64,000 nucleotides of DNA from Lichenicoccus sp963693035 (GCA_963693035.2 CAXMMQ010000004.1:62001-126000), one strand, 5' to 3'; positions 17,932 through 27,946 are shown, counted from the first letter of the stretch. Notes: generated from the sequence alone by a model not told the origin. Translations and numbers: made by a program.

Positions 17932-19044
17932 CTATCGGTCGATGACAACCTGGCCGTCCATGCCTGGCCAGTCCGAGTAGCCGACCGAGCCGCCGCCGTA
18001 CCAGTACTGCTTCGGCGCCTCGGCCAGCGGCGCCCCGCTGCCCAGCCGCCCGACCAGGTCCGGGTTTGCAAGGTATGGCCGTCCGAAGCTGAACAGGTCG
18101 GCCTTGTTCTCGGCCAGCATCTGTTCCGCCAGGTCGAGGGTGTACTGGTTGTTGGCGATGTAGGCCCCGGTGAAGCGGCGTCGCAACGCCGCGAAGTCGA
18201 CATCGTCCGGCACGTCGCGGGTCTGCTGGGTGACGCCCTCGATGTCGTGGATGTACAGCAGCCCGGCCTTCGACAACCCGTCCACGTAGGCGGCGTAGGT
18301 CGCCATCACGGTGCTGTCGAGCGGCGTGCCGCCCGGCTCGGTGGTGGCCGGCGAGATGCGTATGCCGACCCGCTGGCCGCCGCCCCAGACCTCGGTCACC
18401 GCCTGGACCACCTCGAGCGGGAAGCGCAGCCGGTTTTCGATCGAGCCGCCATAGCGGTCGGTGCGCCGGTTCGTGCTGTCGCGAATGAACTGCTCGAGCA
18501 GGTAGTTGTTGGCGGAGTGAATCTCGACGCCATCGAAGCCGGCATCCTTCGCGCACTGCGCCGCATGACGGTAGTCCTGGACGATCGCCGGGATTTCGTC
18601 GGTCTCGAGCGCGCGCGGCGTGACATGGTCCTGCAGGCCGCGATTGGTGAAGGCCTGTCCCTTCGGCTTGACAGCGCTTGGTGCCACCGGCAACGCGCCG
18701 CCATGCAGGTCCGGGTGCGAGATGCGGCCGGTATGCCAGAGCTGCAGGAACATCCGGCCGTCGCGGCGATGGACCGCGCGGGTGACGCGCTGCCAGGCCT
18801 CGACCTGTTCCGGCGTGACGATCCCAGGGGTCAGCGCATAGCCACGCGCCTGCGCCGAAATGTTGGTCGCCTCGCTGATCACGAGCCCGCAATCCGCACG
18901 CTGTGCATAATAGTCGGCGGCGAATTCGGGTGGCACGCCGGCATCGCTGGAGCGGCTGCGGGTCAGCGGCGCCATGACGACGCGGTTCGGCAGGTGCAGG
19001 TCGCCGATGGTGACCGGCTGCAGCACCGGGCTGTCTTTGCGCAT
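17932..19044 (-). CDS. Old yellow enzyme-type NADH:flavin oxidoreductase (NemA-like)
   Basis: About 370 residues of the OYE family: FMN barrel start LPNRVVMAPLTRSR, substrate histidine/asparagine motif GVEIHSANNYLLEQF, then DRYGGSIENR and a C-terminal FSFGRPYLANPDL. These soluble enzymes reduce activated alkenes, quinones and nitro compounds with NAD(P)H. ATG 19044 has AGGA 6 nt upstream; the longer frame to 19107 would overlap the divergent MFS gene's leader. Paired head-to-head with that exporter, it may form a xenobiotic response unit. Confidence 0.88.
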   Translation of the reverse strand: MRKDSPVLQPVTIGDLHLPNRVVMAPLTRSRSSDAGVPPEFAADYYAQRADCGLVISEATNISAQARGYALTPGIVTPEQVEAWQRVTRAVHRRDGRMFLQLWHTGRISHPDLHGGALPVAPSAVKPKGQAFTNRGLQDHVTPRALETDEIPAIVQDYRHAAQCAKDAGFDGVEIHSANNYLLEQFIRDSTNRRTDRYGGSIENRLRFPLEVVQAVTEVWGGGQRVGIRISPATTEPGGTPLDSTVMATYAAYVDGLSKAGLLYIHDIEGVTQQTRDVPDDVDFAALRRRFTGAYIANNQYTLDLAEQMLAENKADLFSFGRPYLANPDLVGRLGSGAPLAEAPKQYWYGGGSVGYSDWPGMDGQVVIDR

Positions 19045-19080
19045 TGTTGTTCCTGGATTGCGAGAAGGAGGTGGGCTGGA

Positions 19081-20373
19081 ATGAAGCAGGTGATACGAAC
19101 CGGACAAGCCCCAGCTTCACCGCAGGTTCCGCAGGCCGGAACGGTCGCTGCCACGCCGCGTGTCAATCTCGCCCTGCTGGCGCTCGCCATCGCCTCGTTC
19201 GGCATCGGCACCACCGAGTTCGTCATCATGGGGCTGCTGCCGCAGCTCGCCGCCGACCTCGACGTCTCGATCCCGAGCGCCGGCCTGCTGGTCTCCGGCT
19301 ACGCGCTCGGCGTCACCATCGGCGCGCCGATCCTGGCGATCGCCACCGCCCGGCTGCCGCGCAAGAGCGCGCTGCTCTGGCTGATGGGCCTGTTCGTCGC
19401 CGGCAATGCCTGCTGCGCGCTGGCTCCCAGCTACACAATGCTGATGCTGGCCCGGGTGCTGACCGCCTTCTGCCATGGCGCCTTCTTCGGCACCGCCGCG
19501 GTGGTCGCCGCCGACCAGGTGCCGCGCCACAAGCGCGCCCAGGCGCTCGCCCTGGTGTTCGCCGGGCTGACGCTCGCCAACGTGTTCGGGGTGCCGCTGG
19601 GCACGGCATTCGGGCAGTGGGCGGGCTGGCGCTCGACCTTCTGGGCGGTGTGCGCGATCGGGATCCTGGCGGCCGCCGCGATCCAGCTCTGGCTGCCGCG
19701 CGGGGAGCCGGCCACGCCGATGCGACTTGCCAGCGAATTCCGGGTGCTGCGTCGGCGGCAGGTGCTGCTGACCATGACGATCAGCATCCTCACCTCGGCG
19801 AGCCTGTTCAGCGTGTTCACCTATATCGCGCCGATCCTGCAGGACCTGGCCGGTCTGTCGCCGCACGCGATCACCTGGGCGCTGCTGCTGTTCGGCGGCG
19901 GGATCACGCTCGGCAACCTGCTCGGCGGCCGGCTCGCCGACTGGAAGCTGCTGCCCGCGGTGATCATGACCCTGGTGGCCCTGATCGGCATCCTGTGCGT
20001 GTTCGCCTTCACCTGCCACAGCGGAGTCGCGGCCGTCGTCACGCTGTTCCTGTGGGGGATGATCGACTTCGCACTGGTGCCGCCGCTGCAGTTCCGGGTG
20101 GTCGAACAGGCCAGCGACGCCCCCAACCTCGCCTCCACCCTCAACCAGGGCGCCTTCAACCTCGGCAACGCGATCGGCGCCTGGCTCGGCGGCCTGGTGG
20201 TGCTGGGTGCCACGCCTGGCCTGGCCAGTCCGGCCTCCGCCGCGGGCTACGGACTGTTGCCGTGGCTGGGCGCGTCGCTTGCGGTGGTGGCCCTGGGAAC
20301 AGCCCTGCTTGCGCTGTCGGGCGAGCGGCGCGATCGTTTCACCTCCGTGCTTGCCGGCGACGGCACAACATGA
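19081..20373 (+). CDS. MFS exporter, DHA1 (AraJ/YdhP) type
   Basis: 430 residues with 12 predicted helices. The first helix carries SFGIGTTEFVIMGLLPQLA, a hallmark of the AraJ/YdhP branch of drug and sugar efflux permeases, and the D-x-R-like loop lies after helix 2. A strong AAGGAGG site precedes ATG 19081 by about 10 nt. Divergent from the old yellow enzyme with only 36 nt between starts. Substrate unknown; efflux of sugars, arabinose-like compounds or drugs is typical. Confidence 0.87.
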   Translation: MKQVIRTGQAPASPQVPQAGTVAATPRVNLALLALAIASFGIGTTEFVIMGLLPQLAADLDVSIPSAGLLVSGYALGVTIGAPILAIATARLPRKSALLWLMGLFVAGNACCALAPSYTMLMLARVLTAFCHGAFFGTAAVVAADQVPRHKRAQALALVFAGLTLANVFGVPLGTAFGQWAGWRSTFWAVCAIGILAAAAIQLWLPRGEPATPMRLASEFRVLRRRQVLLTMTISILTSASLFSVFTYIAPILQDLAGLSPHAITWALLLFGGGITLGNLLGGRLADWKLLPAVIMTLVALIGILCVFAFTCHSGVAAVVTLFLWGMIDFALVPPLQFRVVEQASDAPNLASTLNQGAFNLGNAIGAWLGGLVVLGATPGLASPASAAGYGLLPWLGASLAVVALGTALLALSGERRDRFTSVLAGDGTT

Positions 20374-20482
20374 TTTCTTAAACGTTAACTTTATGACAAT
20401 ATGGCAGTAGTCTGCGGCTAACGTCTTTCTCAACGGTCAGCAGTCTGGTGCCCGGCGATGGGGACCAATCCCGGGATCGCTC

Positions 20483-22837
20483 ATGTCGGATTACAGTCGG
20501 CCTCGCCTGCCCAAGCCTGATCCCTCGCTGCTCCGGCTCCGGTTGATCGGCCCGATGGCGGCGCTCACCCTCGACAACGAGAGCGTGCTGCCGCCGGGAC
20601 GCAAGACCCGCGGCCTGCTGGCGATCCTGGCGATGGCCGGTCGCCGCCCGGTGCTGCGCTCCAAGCTCGCCGAGCTGCTCTGGAGTCGGCGGTCCGAGGA
20701 ACAGGCCCGTGCCTCGCTGCGCCAGGAGATCCATCGACTGCTGGAGGCGCTGAACCCGGTCGGGACCTCGCTTATCAGCGTCGAGCGGCACTCCCTCTCG
20801 CTGCGGCCGGCGCTGACCAGCGTCGATGCCGAGCGCCTGCTCAACGCCAACGTCAACAACGTGATCGCCCATGCCAGCAGCGCGGCCGGCAGCGGCGGCA
20901 ACGGCGCCGGCATCAGGGGCGGCAATGGCAGCGCCGGCGGTCCCGGCACGCCCGGCGGCGGCGCGCTGCCTTCGCTCGACGGCGTGCTGCTCGAGGAGCT
21001 CAACGGCACCGATCCGGCCCTCGATGCGTGGCTGGACTACGAACGCCGTCGGCTGCATGGCCATGTCCTGGAGCTATACGAAGCCGCGCTCCGGCGCCAT
21101 CTGGACCCCTCCGCCACGGTCACCATCTGCCGGCAGTTGCTGCTGCTCGACCCGCTGCACGAGACGGCGTGGCACGGACTGATCCAGTCGCAGTTGCAAC
21201 TCGGTGAGCGCGGCGCCGCCCTGCAGAGCGCCGAGCGCTGCATGACCCTGTTCGGCGAGCGCGCCGCCGCCCAGCCTGGTGCTGAACTGAGCCGCCTGGT
21301 CAACGAGCTGCGCTTCGGACGCGTGTCCGGCAGCATCGGGGCCGAACCGGCGGAGCTGGATGGCGGCGAGGATCCCTCCGGACCGATCGCCGGCCTGGAC
21401 ACTCCCGGCAGCGTGCGCGGCCCCGACGAGGCAGGCGTGGCCCCCATCCCCGGACGGCGGCTGCAGGAGCGCGGGATCGCCATCCTGGCGGTGCTGCCGC
21501 TGCTGGTGCTCGACACCGGGCTGGACGAGCGCCTGGTGCAGAGCCTGACCGACGGCATCATCGTAGGCCTGCACGACCTGCCGATCATCACCGTGATCAG
21601 CGGCACCTCGCTGTCGCAGGCGCTGGCGCATGGGCGTGACGATGCCCTGCTCCGACGCAGCCTCGGGCTAGACTACGTGCTCGACGGCACCATCTCGCGC
21701 GGCCGCACCGGCCTGCGTGTGATCCTGCGGCTGCTCGACCTGCGCCTCAACGGCCACGTGGTCTGGGCGCGTCGCTACGACTGCCGTGATCCGTCGGCGC
21801 CGGAGGGCAAAACAGACGCCGAGGCCACCTCGCTGGAACTGCCCGCGGCGCTGGACCTCGTCGACCAGGTGACGGCCCAAGTCACCGCCCAGTTGCCCTG
21901 GGAACTGCTGGTCATCGAGGGCAACCGGGTCGGGACGCGGCCGGCCACCGAACTCAACCCGAACCAGCTCGCGCTGCGGGCGCTCTCACTTATCATGCGT
22001 CCTGAACGGGCGCAGAGCGATGCGGCGGGCGAGCTGTTGCGCCGCCTGGGCGGGATCGACCCCGAGCACCCGCTGGCGCAGTTCATCGCGGCCCTGCGCT
22101 ACATCTTCCGGGCGGCGCAGCGCTGGGGCGACCTGGAGGCGGAAGCGGCAGCGGCAGCGATTGCAATCGAGGGCGCGATGTCGCTGGGCTTCGGCTTCCC
22201 GTCGGTCATCGCGACCGCGGGCTACGTCCGTGCCCAGATGCAGGACGACCCGGAAGCCGGCCTCGCCCTGGTCGACCGCGCGTTGTCCGGCAACGACCAG
22301 ATCACCCTCAGCCTGGCCTTCTCCGCCTTCATCCTGGTGCGTGTCGGACGGCTGGACGAGGCCGCCGAGCGCTTCGCCCGCTATACCAGGATCCACCCGC
22401 TGCATCCGCTGCACCACATGCTGGACAGCGTCGGCATCACCATCGCCGTCCTGCAGGACAGGCTCGACGAGGCGGTGCGGCTCGGGCGGCAACTGGTCGA
22501 GCTGACGCCGTCGCTGCTCAGCCCGGCGATCCCGTGCCTGGCCGCCTATGGCCTCGCCGGCCTGGCGCCGGATGCGGAGCGGCTGCTCGCGCGCATTGAA
22601 CTGATGTGCCCGGGCCTGTCGATCGACGCGGTGCTGGAGCAGCAGGGGTTCAGGCGCGCCAGCGATGCCGAGCGCTTCGCCGCCGGCCTGCGCGCCGGCG
22701 GCATGCGCCAGTCGCCCGGAGATCCGGCCGGCCTGTATCCCCCCGCCGGATCCGCCGGCGAGGCGGCGCCGGGTGCGGTCGCGGCCGGACCGATGCCGGC
22801 ATCCATTGCGGGATCGGGCGTGCGTCTGGCTACCTGA
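20483..22837 (+). CDS. Large SARP/BTAD-type transcriptional regulator with TolB-like and TPR regions
   Basis: 784 residues. Residues about 15-100 form an OmpR-like winged helix (LRLIGPMAAL, then RKTRGLLAILAMAG and LAELLWSRRSEEQARASLRQ), followed by a bacterial transcriptional activation (BTAD) domain to about 290. A Gly-rich stretch (residues about 134-160) is inserted inside it. Residues about 330-440 resemble the TolB-like domain found in adenylate-cyclase-associated regulators (LTDGIIVGL, YVLDGTISR). The rest to about 720 looks like TPR helices. Such proteins activate adjacent or dispersed operons; the target is unknown. The 5' leader (20374-20482) contains the AT-richest stretch of this region. 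Confidence 0.8.
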   Translation: MSDYSRPRLPKPDPSLLRLRLIGPMAALTLDNESVLPPGRKTRGLLAILAMAGRRPVLRSKLAELLWSRRSEEQARASLRQEIHRLLEALNPVGTSLISVERHSLSLRPALTSVDAERLLNANVNNVIAHASSAAGSGGNGAGIRGGNGSAGGPGTPGGGALPSLDGVLLEELNGTDPALDAWLDYERRRLHGHVLELYEAALRRHLDPSATVTICRQLLLLDPLHETAWHGLIQSQLQLGERGAALQSAERCMTLFGERAAAQPGAELSRLVNELRFGRVSGSIGAEPAELDGGEDPSGPIAGLDTPGSVRGPDEAGVAPIPGRRLQERGIAILAVLPLLVLDTGLDERLVQSLTDGIIVGLHDLPIITVISGTSLSQALAHGRDDALLRRSLGLDYVLDGTISRGRTGLRVILRLLDLRLNGHVVWARRYDCRDPSAPEGKTDAEATSLELPAALDLVDQVTAQVTAQLPWELLVIEGNRVGTRPATELNPNQLALRALSLIMRPERAQSDAAGELLRRLGGIDPEHPLAQFIAALRYIFRAAQRWGDLEAEAAAAAIAIEGAMSLGFGFPSVIATAGYVRAQMQDDPEAGLALVDRALSGNDQITLSLAFSAFILVRVGRLDEAAERFARYTRIHPLHPLHHMLDSVGITIAVLQDRLDEAVRLGRQLVELTPSLLSPAIPCLAAYGLAGLAPDAERLLARIELMCPGLSIDAVLEQQGFRRASDAERFAAGLRAGGMRQSPGDPAGLYPPAGSAGEAAPGAVAAGPMPASIAGSGVRLAT

Positions 22838-22874
22838 CGCGGCCCATCCATCTTTATCCGCCCAGCCGGTTTCG

Positions 22875-22895
22875 TCCAATCGGATCATGCTCTAG
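22875..22895 (+). repeat. Dispersed 21-nt repeat, copy C
   Basis: TCCAATCGGATCATGCTCTAG, same family as 12103, 12188 and 32944. It lies between the SARP-like gene and the DUF3576 lipoprotein gene. Confidence 0.5.
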
Positions 22896-22992
22896 ATACG
22901 GGCTCCTCGCCCGTTAGGCAGACAGCCGGTCCAGGCTGCCATGCCGCCCACCCTCCGGCGCCGACGCCTGCGCCAAGCGATACAGAGGCTGC

Positions 22993-23496
22993 ATGACCGC
23001 CCGTCTTCGATCCGCCACCGCCGCGATACTGGCAACCAGTCTCGCTGCCTGCTCGAGCGGCACTGGCGGCCGCACCGTCAATACCACCGGCGACACCTCG
23101 GCGCTGAGCGCGCCGCAGAACCACCTGCTCGGCGAGGACCGCAGCGCCACCGGCGGCGACACGGCGCAGGCCGGCGTGAACGCCTTCCTGTGGCGCGGGG
23201 CGATCGACACCCTGTCGTTCATGCCGTTCGCATCGGCCGATCCGGTCGGCGGCATCATCATCACCGACTGGTACAGCCCGCCGACCACGTCGGGCGAGCG
23301 GTTCAAGGCCACCGCCTACATCCTGGGCAAGCAACTCCGCTCGGATGCAATCCGGGTCGCGATCTTCCGGCAGACACAGCAGGACGGCCAGTGGGTCGAT
23401 GCGCTGGTGGCGCCGAACACCGCGCCCGACATCACCAGCAAGATCCTCGCGCGCGCCCGCCAGTTGCGCGCGGATGCCGGCCAGACCGGTAGCTGA
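22993..23496 (+). CDS. DUF3576 lipoprotein
   Basis: 167 residues with a lipoprotein signal (SLAACSSG lipobox, Cys21). The body matches DUF3576: NAFLWRGAIDTLSFMP, then GGIIITDWYSPP and RFKATAYILG. This family is found in Alphaproteobacteria directly upstream of leuS, exactly as here (leuS starts 7 nt downstream). Probably an outer-membrane-associated periplasmic protein of unknown role. Confidence 0.85.
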   Translation: MTARLRSATAAILATSLAACSSGTGGRTVNTTGDTSALSAPQNHLLGEDRSATGGDTAQAGVNAFLWRGAIDTLSFMPFASADPVGGIIITDWYSPPTTSGERFKATAYILGKQLRSDAIRVAIFRQTQQDGQWVDALVAPNTAPDITSKILARARQLRADAGQTGS

Positions 23497-23503
23497 TCCG
23501 GGC

Positions 23504-26110
23504 ATGTCCGACCTCGCGGCACCGGATCAAGCCAGCCATTACGACTTCCAGGCCAGCGAGCTGCACTGGCAGGCCGAATGGGCTCGGCGCGGCTGCTTCG
23601 ATGTCGAGGACATCCCCCCCGAGGGCAAGCCGACCTACTACGTGCTGGAGATGTTCCCCTATCCGAGCGGCCAGCTCCATATGGGGCACGTCCGCAACTA
23701 CACCCTTGGCGACGTGGTGGCGCGCTACCGGCGCGCGCGCGGCTATGCGGTGCTGCATCCGATGGGGTGGGACGCGTTCGGGCTACCGGCCGAGAACGCG
23801 GCGCGCGAGCGCGGGGTGCATCCCGCGACCTGGACCTTTGCCAACATCGCCACCATGCGCGAGACGCTGCAGCGGCTCGGCTTCTCGCTGAACTGGGATC
23901 GCGAATTCGCCACCTGCGAGCCGCGCTACTACGGCCACCAGCAGAAGCTGTTCCTCGACATGATGGCGGCCGGCCTTGCCGAGCGCCGCGAGAGCTGGGT
24001 GAACTGGGACCCGGTCGATGAGACCGTGCTTGCCAACGAGCAGGTGGTGGACGGCCGCGGCTGGCGCTCCGGCGCGGTGGTCGAGAAGAAGCAGCTCAGC
24101 CAGTGGTTCCTGCGCATCACCCGAGAGGCGCCGGCGCTGCTCGATGCACTGGACAAGTTGGAGCGCTGGCCGGAGCGGGTGCGCACCATGCAGGCGCGCT
24201 GGATCGGCCGCTCCGAGGGTGCCCGGGTGCGCTTCCCGCTCACCAGGCCTACGGCTGGCATCGACGAGCTCGAGGTGTTCACCACCCGCCCGGACACGCT
24301 GTTCGGCATGTCGTTCCTGGCAGTGGCACCCGAGCATCCGCTGGCCGCCGCGGCTGCCGCCACCAGCGAGGCGGCGGCCGAGTTCGTGGCCGTTTGCCGC
24401 AGCCTCGGCACCAGCGAGGAGGCGATCGAGACCGCCGAGAAGCGCGGCTTCGATACCGGCCTGCGCGTCGACCATCCGTTCATGCCGGGGATCAGCTTCC
24501 CGGTCTGGATCGCCAACTTCGTGCTGATGGAATACGGCACCGGCGCGATCTTCGGCTGTCCGTGCGGCGACGCCCGCGACTTCGAGTTCGCCCGCAAGTA
24601 CGACCTGCCGATCCCGCTGGTGGTGGCCCCTACGGATGGGCTTCCGCCCACCGATCGCGCCTATGACGGCCCCGGCACCCTGATCAGCTCGGGCTTCCTG
24701 GACGGTCTCGATACCGATGCGGGCCGCACGGCGGCGATCGCGCGGCTGGAGCAAGTCGGCGCCGGACATGGCGTGGTGAACTGGCGGCTGCGCGACTGGG
24801 GCGTGTCCCGGCAGCGATACTGGGGCTGCCCGATCCCGGTGATCCATTGCGCGGCATGCGGCCCGATACCGGTGCCGGACGACCAGCTTCCGGTGGTGCT
24901 GCCGGACGATGTCAGCTTCGACCTGCCGGGCAACCCGCTCGACCATCATCCGACCTGGAAGCACGTCGCCTGCCCGCGCTGCGCGTCGCCGGCTGTGCGC
25001 GAGACCGACACCTTCGACACCTTCGTCGACAGCTCCTGGTATTTTGCGCGCTTCACCGCGCCCAATGCCGCGACGCCGACCTCGCGCGCCGCGGCCGATC
25101 GCTGGCTGCCGGTCGACCAGTATGTCGGCGGCATCGAGCACGCGATCCTGCATCTGCTGTACGCCCGCTTCTTCACCCGCGCGATGCACCATACCGGTCA
25201 CCTCGGCCTGGACGAGCCGTTCGCCGGCCTGTTCACCCAGGGAATGGTCGGCCACGAGAGCTACCGCGGCGCGGACGGCACCTGGCTCTATCCGGAGCAG
25301 GTCGAGCGCATCGCGTCCGGAGCGACGCACCGGGACACCGGCCTGCCGGTCACGGTCGGCCGGGTCGAGAAGATGTCGAAGTCGCGCCGCAACACGGTGG
25401 CGCCGGCTTCCATCATCGAGCGCTACGGCGCCGACACCGCGCGCTGGTTCGTGCTGTCCGACAGCCCGCCGGAGCGCGACATGGAATGGACCGAGGCGGG
25501 TGTCGCCGGCGCCGCGCGCTTCGGCCAGCGGCTGTACCGGCTGGTCGCGGCGGTCGCGTCCTCCGGTGATGCCTCGGCCGCACCGGCGACCGGCACCGGC
25601 AGCGGGGCGGCCGACAAGCTGCGGCGCGCCACCCACCGCACCATCGCCGCCGTCAGCGAGGCGCTGGACAGCTTCACCTTCAACGTCGCGGTGGCCCGGC
25701 TGCACGAGCTGACCTCGGCGCTGTCGGAAGCCTCGCGGGAGGCCGCCGCTCCGGATCTTGCCCACGCGCGCGCCGAGGCGGCCCGCATGCTCTGCCTGCT
25801 GAGCGCGCCGATGATGCCGCACCTGGCCGAGACCATGCTCGCCCTGCTGGAGCCGAACTCGGCGCTGGCGGCCGAGCGGGCCTGGCCGGAGCCGGATCCG
25901 GCCCTGCTCGCCGCCCGCCAGGTCACCATCGCGGTGCAGATCATGGGCCGACTGCGCGGCACCATCGAGACCGCCCCGGACGAGGCGGCGGACCGGGTGC
26001 TGGCGCTGGCCGAGGCGGAGCCGAACGTGCGTCGGCTGCTGGACGGCAAACTCATCGTCAAGCGCATCCACGTGCCGGGCCGGATCGTCAACTTCGTGGT
26101 CGCCGGATGA
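23504..26110 (+). CDS. leuS: Leucyl-tRNA synthetase
   Basis: 868 residues, normal for bacterial LeuRS, which charges tRNA-Leu. The HIGH motif appears as HMGH near residue 59 (PYPSGQLHMGHVRNY) and the KMSKS loop as VEKMSKSRRNTV near residue 622. Between them lies the CP1 editing domain with FTTRPDTLFG, which hydrolyses mischarged tRNA. ATG 23504 is the first start after the DUF3576 stop and gives the standard N-terminus (YDFQASELHWQ). lptE overlaps the last 4 nt (ATGA). Confidence 0.97.
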   Translation: MSDLAAPDQASHYDFQASELHWQAEWARRGCFDVEDIPPEGKPTYYVLEMFPYPSGQLHMGHVRNYTLGDVVARYRRARGYAVLHPMGWDAFGLPAENAARERGVHPATWTFANIATMRETLQRLGFSLNWDREFATCEPRYYGHQQKLFLDMMAAGLAERRESWVNWDPVDETVLANEQVVDGRGWRSGAVVEKKQLSQWFLRITREAPALLDALDKLERWPERVRTMQARWIGRSEGARVRFPLTRPTAGIDELEVFTTRPDTLFGMSFLAVAPEHPLAAAAAATSEAAAEFVAVCRSLGTSEEAIETAEKRGFDTGLRVDHPFMPGISFPVWIANFVLMEYGTGAIFGCPCGDARDFEFARKYDLPIPLVVAPTDGLPPTDRAYDGPGTLISSGFLDGLDTDAGRTAAIARLEQVGAGHGVVNWRLRDWGVSRQRYWGCPIPVIHCAACGPIPVPDDQLPVVLPDDVSFDLPGNPLDHHPTWKHVACPRCASPAVRETDTFDTFVDSSWYFARFTAPNAATPTSRAAADRWLPVDQYVGGIEHAILHLLYARFFTRAMHHTGHLGLDEPFAGLFTQGMVGHESYRGADGTWLYPEQVERIASGATHRDTGLPVTVGRVEKMSKSRRNTVAPASIIERYGADTARWFVLSDSPPERDMEWTEAGVAGAARFGQRLYRLVAAVASSGDASAAPATGTGSGAADKLRRATHRTIAAVSEALDSFTFNVAVARLHELTSALSEASREAAAPDLAHARAEAARMLCLLSAPMMPHLAETMLALLEPNSALAAERAWPEPDPALLAARQVTIAVQIMGRLRGTIETAPDEAADRVLALAEAEPNVRRLLDGKLIVKRIHVPGRIVNFVVAG

Positions 26111-26787
26111 AGCAGCACCTCGCCCTCGCACCCCTCCTCGCGCTCGCGCTGGCCGCCGGCGGCTGCGGGTTCCACCCGCTGAACACGCCGCGTTCCGACG
26201 CGCAGCTACCCGACATCTTCGTCAACACGATCCCGGCTGGCCGCGACGGCCAGGTGCTGCGCCAGGCCCTGCAGCAGCGCCTGGCCGGCTCGGACGACGG
26301 CAGCCCGTCGGGCTATACGCTGCAGGTGGGCTACGGTCTCAGCGTCGAGGCGATCGGCATCCATGGCGACAACACCAGCGGCCGCAGCCGCGAGGTCGGC
26401 CGGGTGGACTGGACGCTGCTCAGCGTGTCACCGGCGCCGAAGGTCCTGGCCACCGGAAGCGCCCGCTCGATCGACGGCTACAACGTGATCGAGGCGCAGT
26501 ATTTCGCCCAGACCCTGGCCGGCGAGACCACCTCGGGACGACTCGCCAACAACCTTGCCGACGCGGTCCAGGAGCAGCTCGTCGCCTGGTTCTCCGCGCA
26601 CCCGAAGCCGGCCGATCGGGCGGCGGTCGCGGCGGCCGCGCCGGTACCGGGTTCGGTGCCGCCACCGGCAAAGCAGCGCGGCTTCCTCGGACCGAACGAC
26701 GTGCCGGGCGACAGCGACCAGTCGCCGCTGCAACAGGTCGGACCGGACGGCCTGCCGGCGGGCGCGATCGGCCGCACATATCAGTAG
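26107..26787 (+). CDS. lptE: LPS-assembly lipoprotein LptE
   Basis: 226 residues with a lipoprotein signal (AAGGCGFHPL; Cys20 lipidated). The core from about residue 20 to 165 is the LptE fold, the plug of the LptD outer-membrane LPS translocon. The C-terminal 45 residues are a Pro/Gly-rich low-complexity tail. It overlaps leuS by 4 nt and is followed by holA, the conserved alphaproteobacterial order, which supports the assignment despite weak sequence conservation in this family. Confidence 0.88.
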   Translation: MKQHLALAPLLALALAAGGCGFHPLNTPRSDAQLPDIFVNTIPAGRDGQVLRQALQQRLAGSDDGSPSGYTLQVGYGLSVEAIGIHGDNTSGRSREVGRVDWTLLSVSPAPKVLATGSARSIDGYNVIEAQYFAQTLAGETTSGRLANNLADAVQEQLVAWFSAHPKPADRAAVAAAAPVPGSVPPPAKQRGFLGPNDVPGDSDQSPLQQVGPDGLPAGAIGRTYQ

Positions 26788-26860
26788 TGACGGGGCCAGA
26801 GGTGTCCAGGTCAGGTGTCGCCGGGCCAAGAGTCGCCGGGTCAGCCAGGCGCCGGCCGTC

Positions 26861-27901
26861 TTGAAGATCGATGCACGACAGGCCGGCCGGCTGCTGGCAG
26901 CGCCCGATGCGCTGCGCGCGATCCTGCTGCACGGCGAGGATCACGGCCTGATACGCGAGCGCGCGGCGGAAGCGGTGCGGGCGGTCGCCGGCAGCCTGGA
27001 CGATCCGTTCCGGGTCGCCATCCTGGATCGCGACATGCACGTCAGGCTGGAGGAGGAAGCGACCGCCTTGTCGCTGACCGGCGGCCGGCGTGCGGTCTGG
27101 GTGCGCGATGCGACCGACCAGTTGCACGCAACGCTCGGCCGGCTGCTGCCGGGAAAATCGTCCGTGCCGTCGCCGGCCAGCATGGCGCTGATCGTGATCG
27201 AGGCGGGGGCGCTGCCGGGCCGGGCGAAGCTGCGGGCGCTCATCGAGGCGGCGCCGGACGCGGCCTCCGTCGCCTGCTATCCCGAGGAGGGCCGGGTGCT
27301 CGAAGGTTCGCTCGCGCGCATGCTGGAGGCGGAACGGGTCGGCATCGATCCCGACGCGCTCGGCTGGCTCGCCTCCCGCCTCGGTGCCGACCGGATGGCC
27401 GTCCGGGGCGAGGTCGAGAAGCTGGCGCTGTACGCGGGCAGGGGCGGCAGGCTCACGCTCGACGACGTGCAGGCGGTCACCGGGGACGCGGCCGGGGTCT
27501 CGCTGGAGGAGGCCGCGTTCGCCTCTACCGCCGGCGATCGGGCGGCCGCCGATCTGGCCATCGAGCGGGCGCTGTCGGAGGGGCTGGCGCCGGTGGCGCT
27601 GGCCCGGGTGCTGCTGTCGCACCTGCACCGGCTGCGCCAGACCCGGTTGCTGGTGGATGCCGGCGCCTCGCAGGCCGATGCGATGGCGCGCCTGCGGCCG
27701 CCGGTATTCTTCAGGCGGACCGCGCAGTTCGGCCGCGCGCTGGGCCTGTGGTCGGAAGCCGGCCTGTTCGAGGCGGCGGTCGAGACCAGCCGGCTCGAAT
27801 GGGCGTGCAAGCAGACCGGGGCACCGGACCAGGTGCTGGCCAGGCGACACGTCGCGCTGCTGGCGTCGCGTGCCGCCGCGCGGCAGCAGCGACGCACCTG
27901 A
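26861..27901 (+). CDS. holA: DNA polymerase III subunit delta
   Basis: About 346 residues, usual for HolA, the clamp-loader subunit that opens the beta clamp. Typical segments are LLHGEDHGLIRERA near the start, then the lid and collar helices with LYAGRGGRLTLDDVQAV and the C-terminal QTGAPDQVLARRHVA. The Walker A site is degenerate, as expected. No ATG is available in a sensible place; TTG 26861 gives the family N-terminus (LKIDARQAGRLL). It follows lptE by 73 nt. Confidence 0.88.
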   Translation: MKIDARQAGRLLAAPDALRAILLHGEDHGLIRERAAEAVRAVAGSLDDPFRVAILDRDMHVRLEEEATALSLTGGRRAVWVRDATDQLHATLGRLLPGKSSVPSPASMALIVIEAGALPGRAKLRALIEAAPDAASVACYPEEGRVLEGSLARMLEAERVGIDPDALGWLASRLGADRMAVRGEVEKLALYAGRGGRLTLDDVQAVTGDAAGVSLEEAAFASTAGDRAAADLAIERALSEGLAPVALARVLLSHLHRLRQTRLLVDAGASQADAMARLRPPVFFRRTAQFGRALGLWSEAGLFEAAVETSRLEWACKQTGAPDQVLARRHVALLASRAAARQQRRT

Positions 27902-27946
27902 GCGGCTTGCCGAGCCCCACGCAGCACGGCTAGAACAAGTCCGGTT

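Noticed and set aside
20374..20482. Possible promoter in the AT-rich leader of the SARP-like gene
   Set aside because: AT-rich with TTAAC/AACGTT symmetry, but no pair of hexamers with acceptable match and spacing could be defended.
23783..26131. 782-codon reverse frame opposite leuS
   Set aside because: Entirely within leuS, which is unmistakable; composition is shadow-like.
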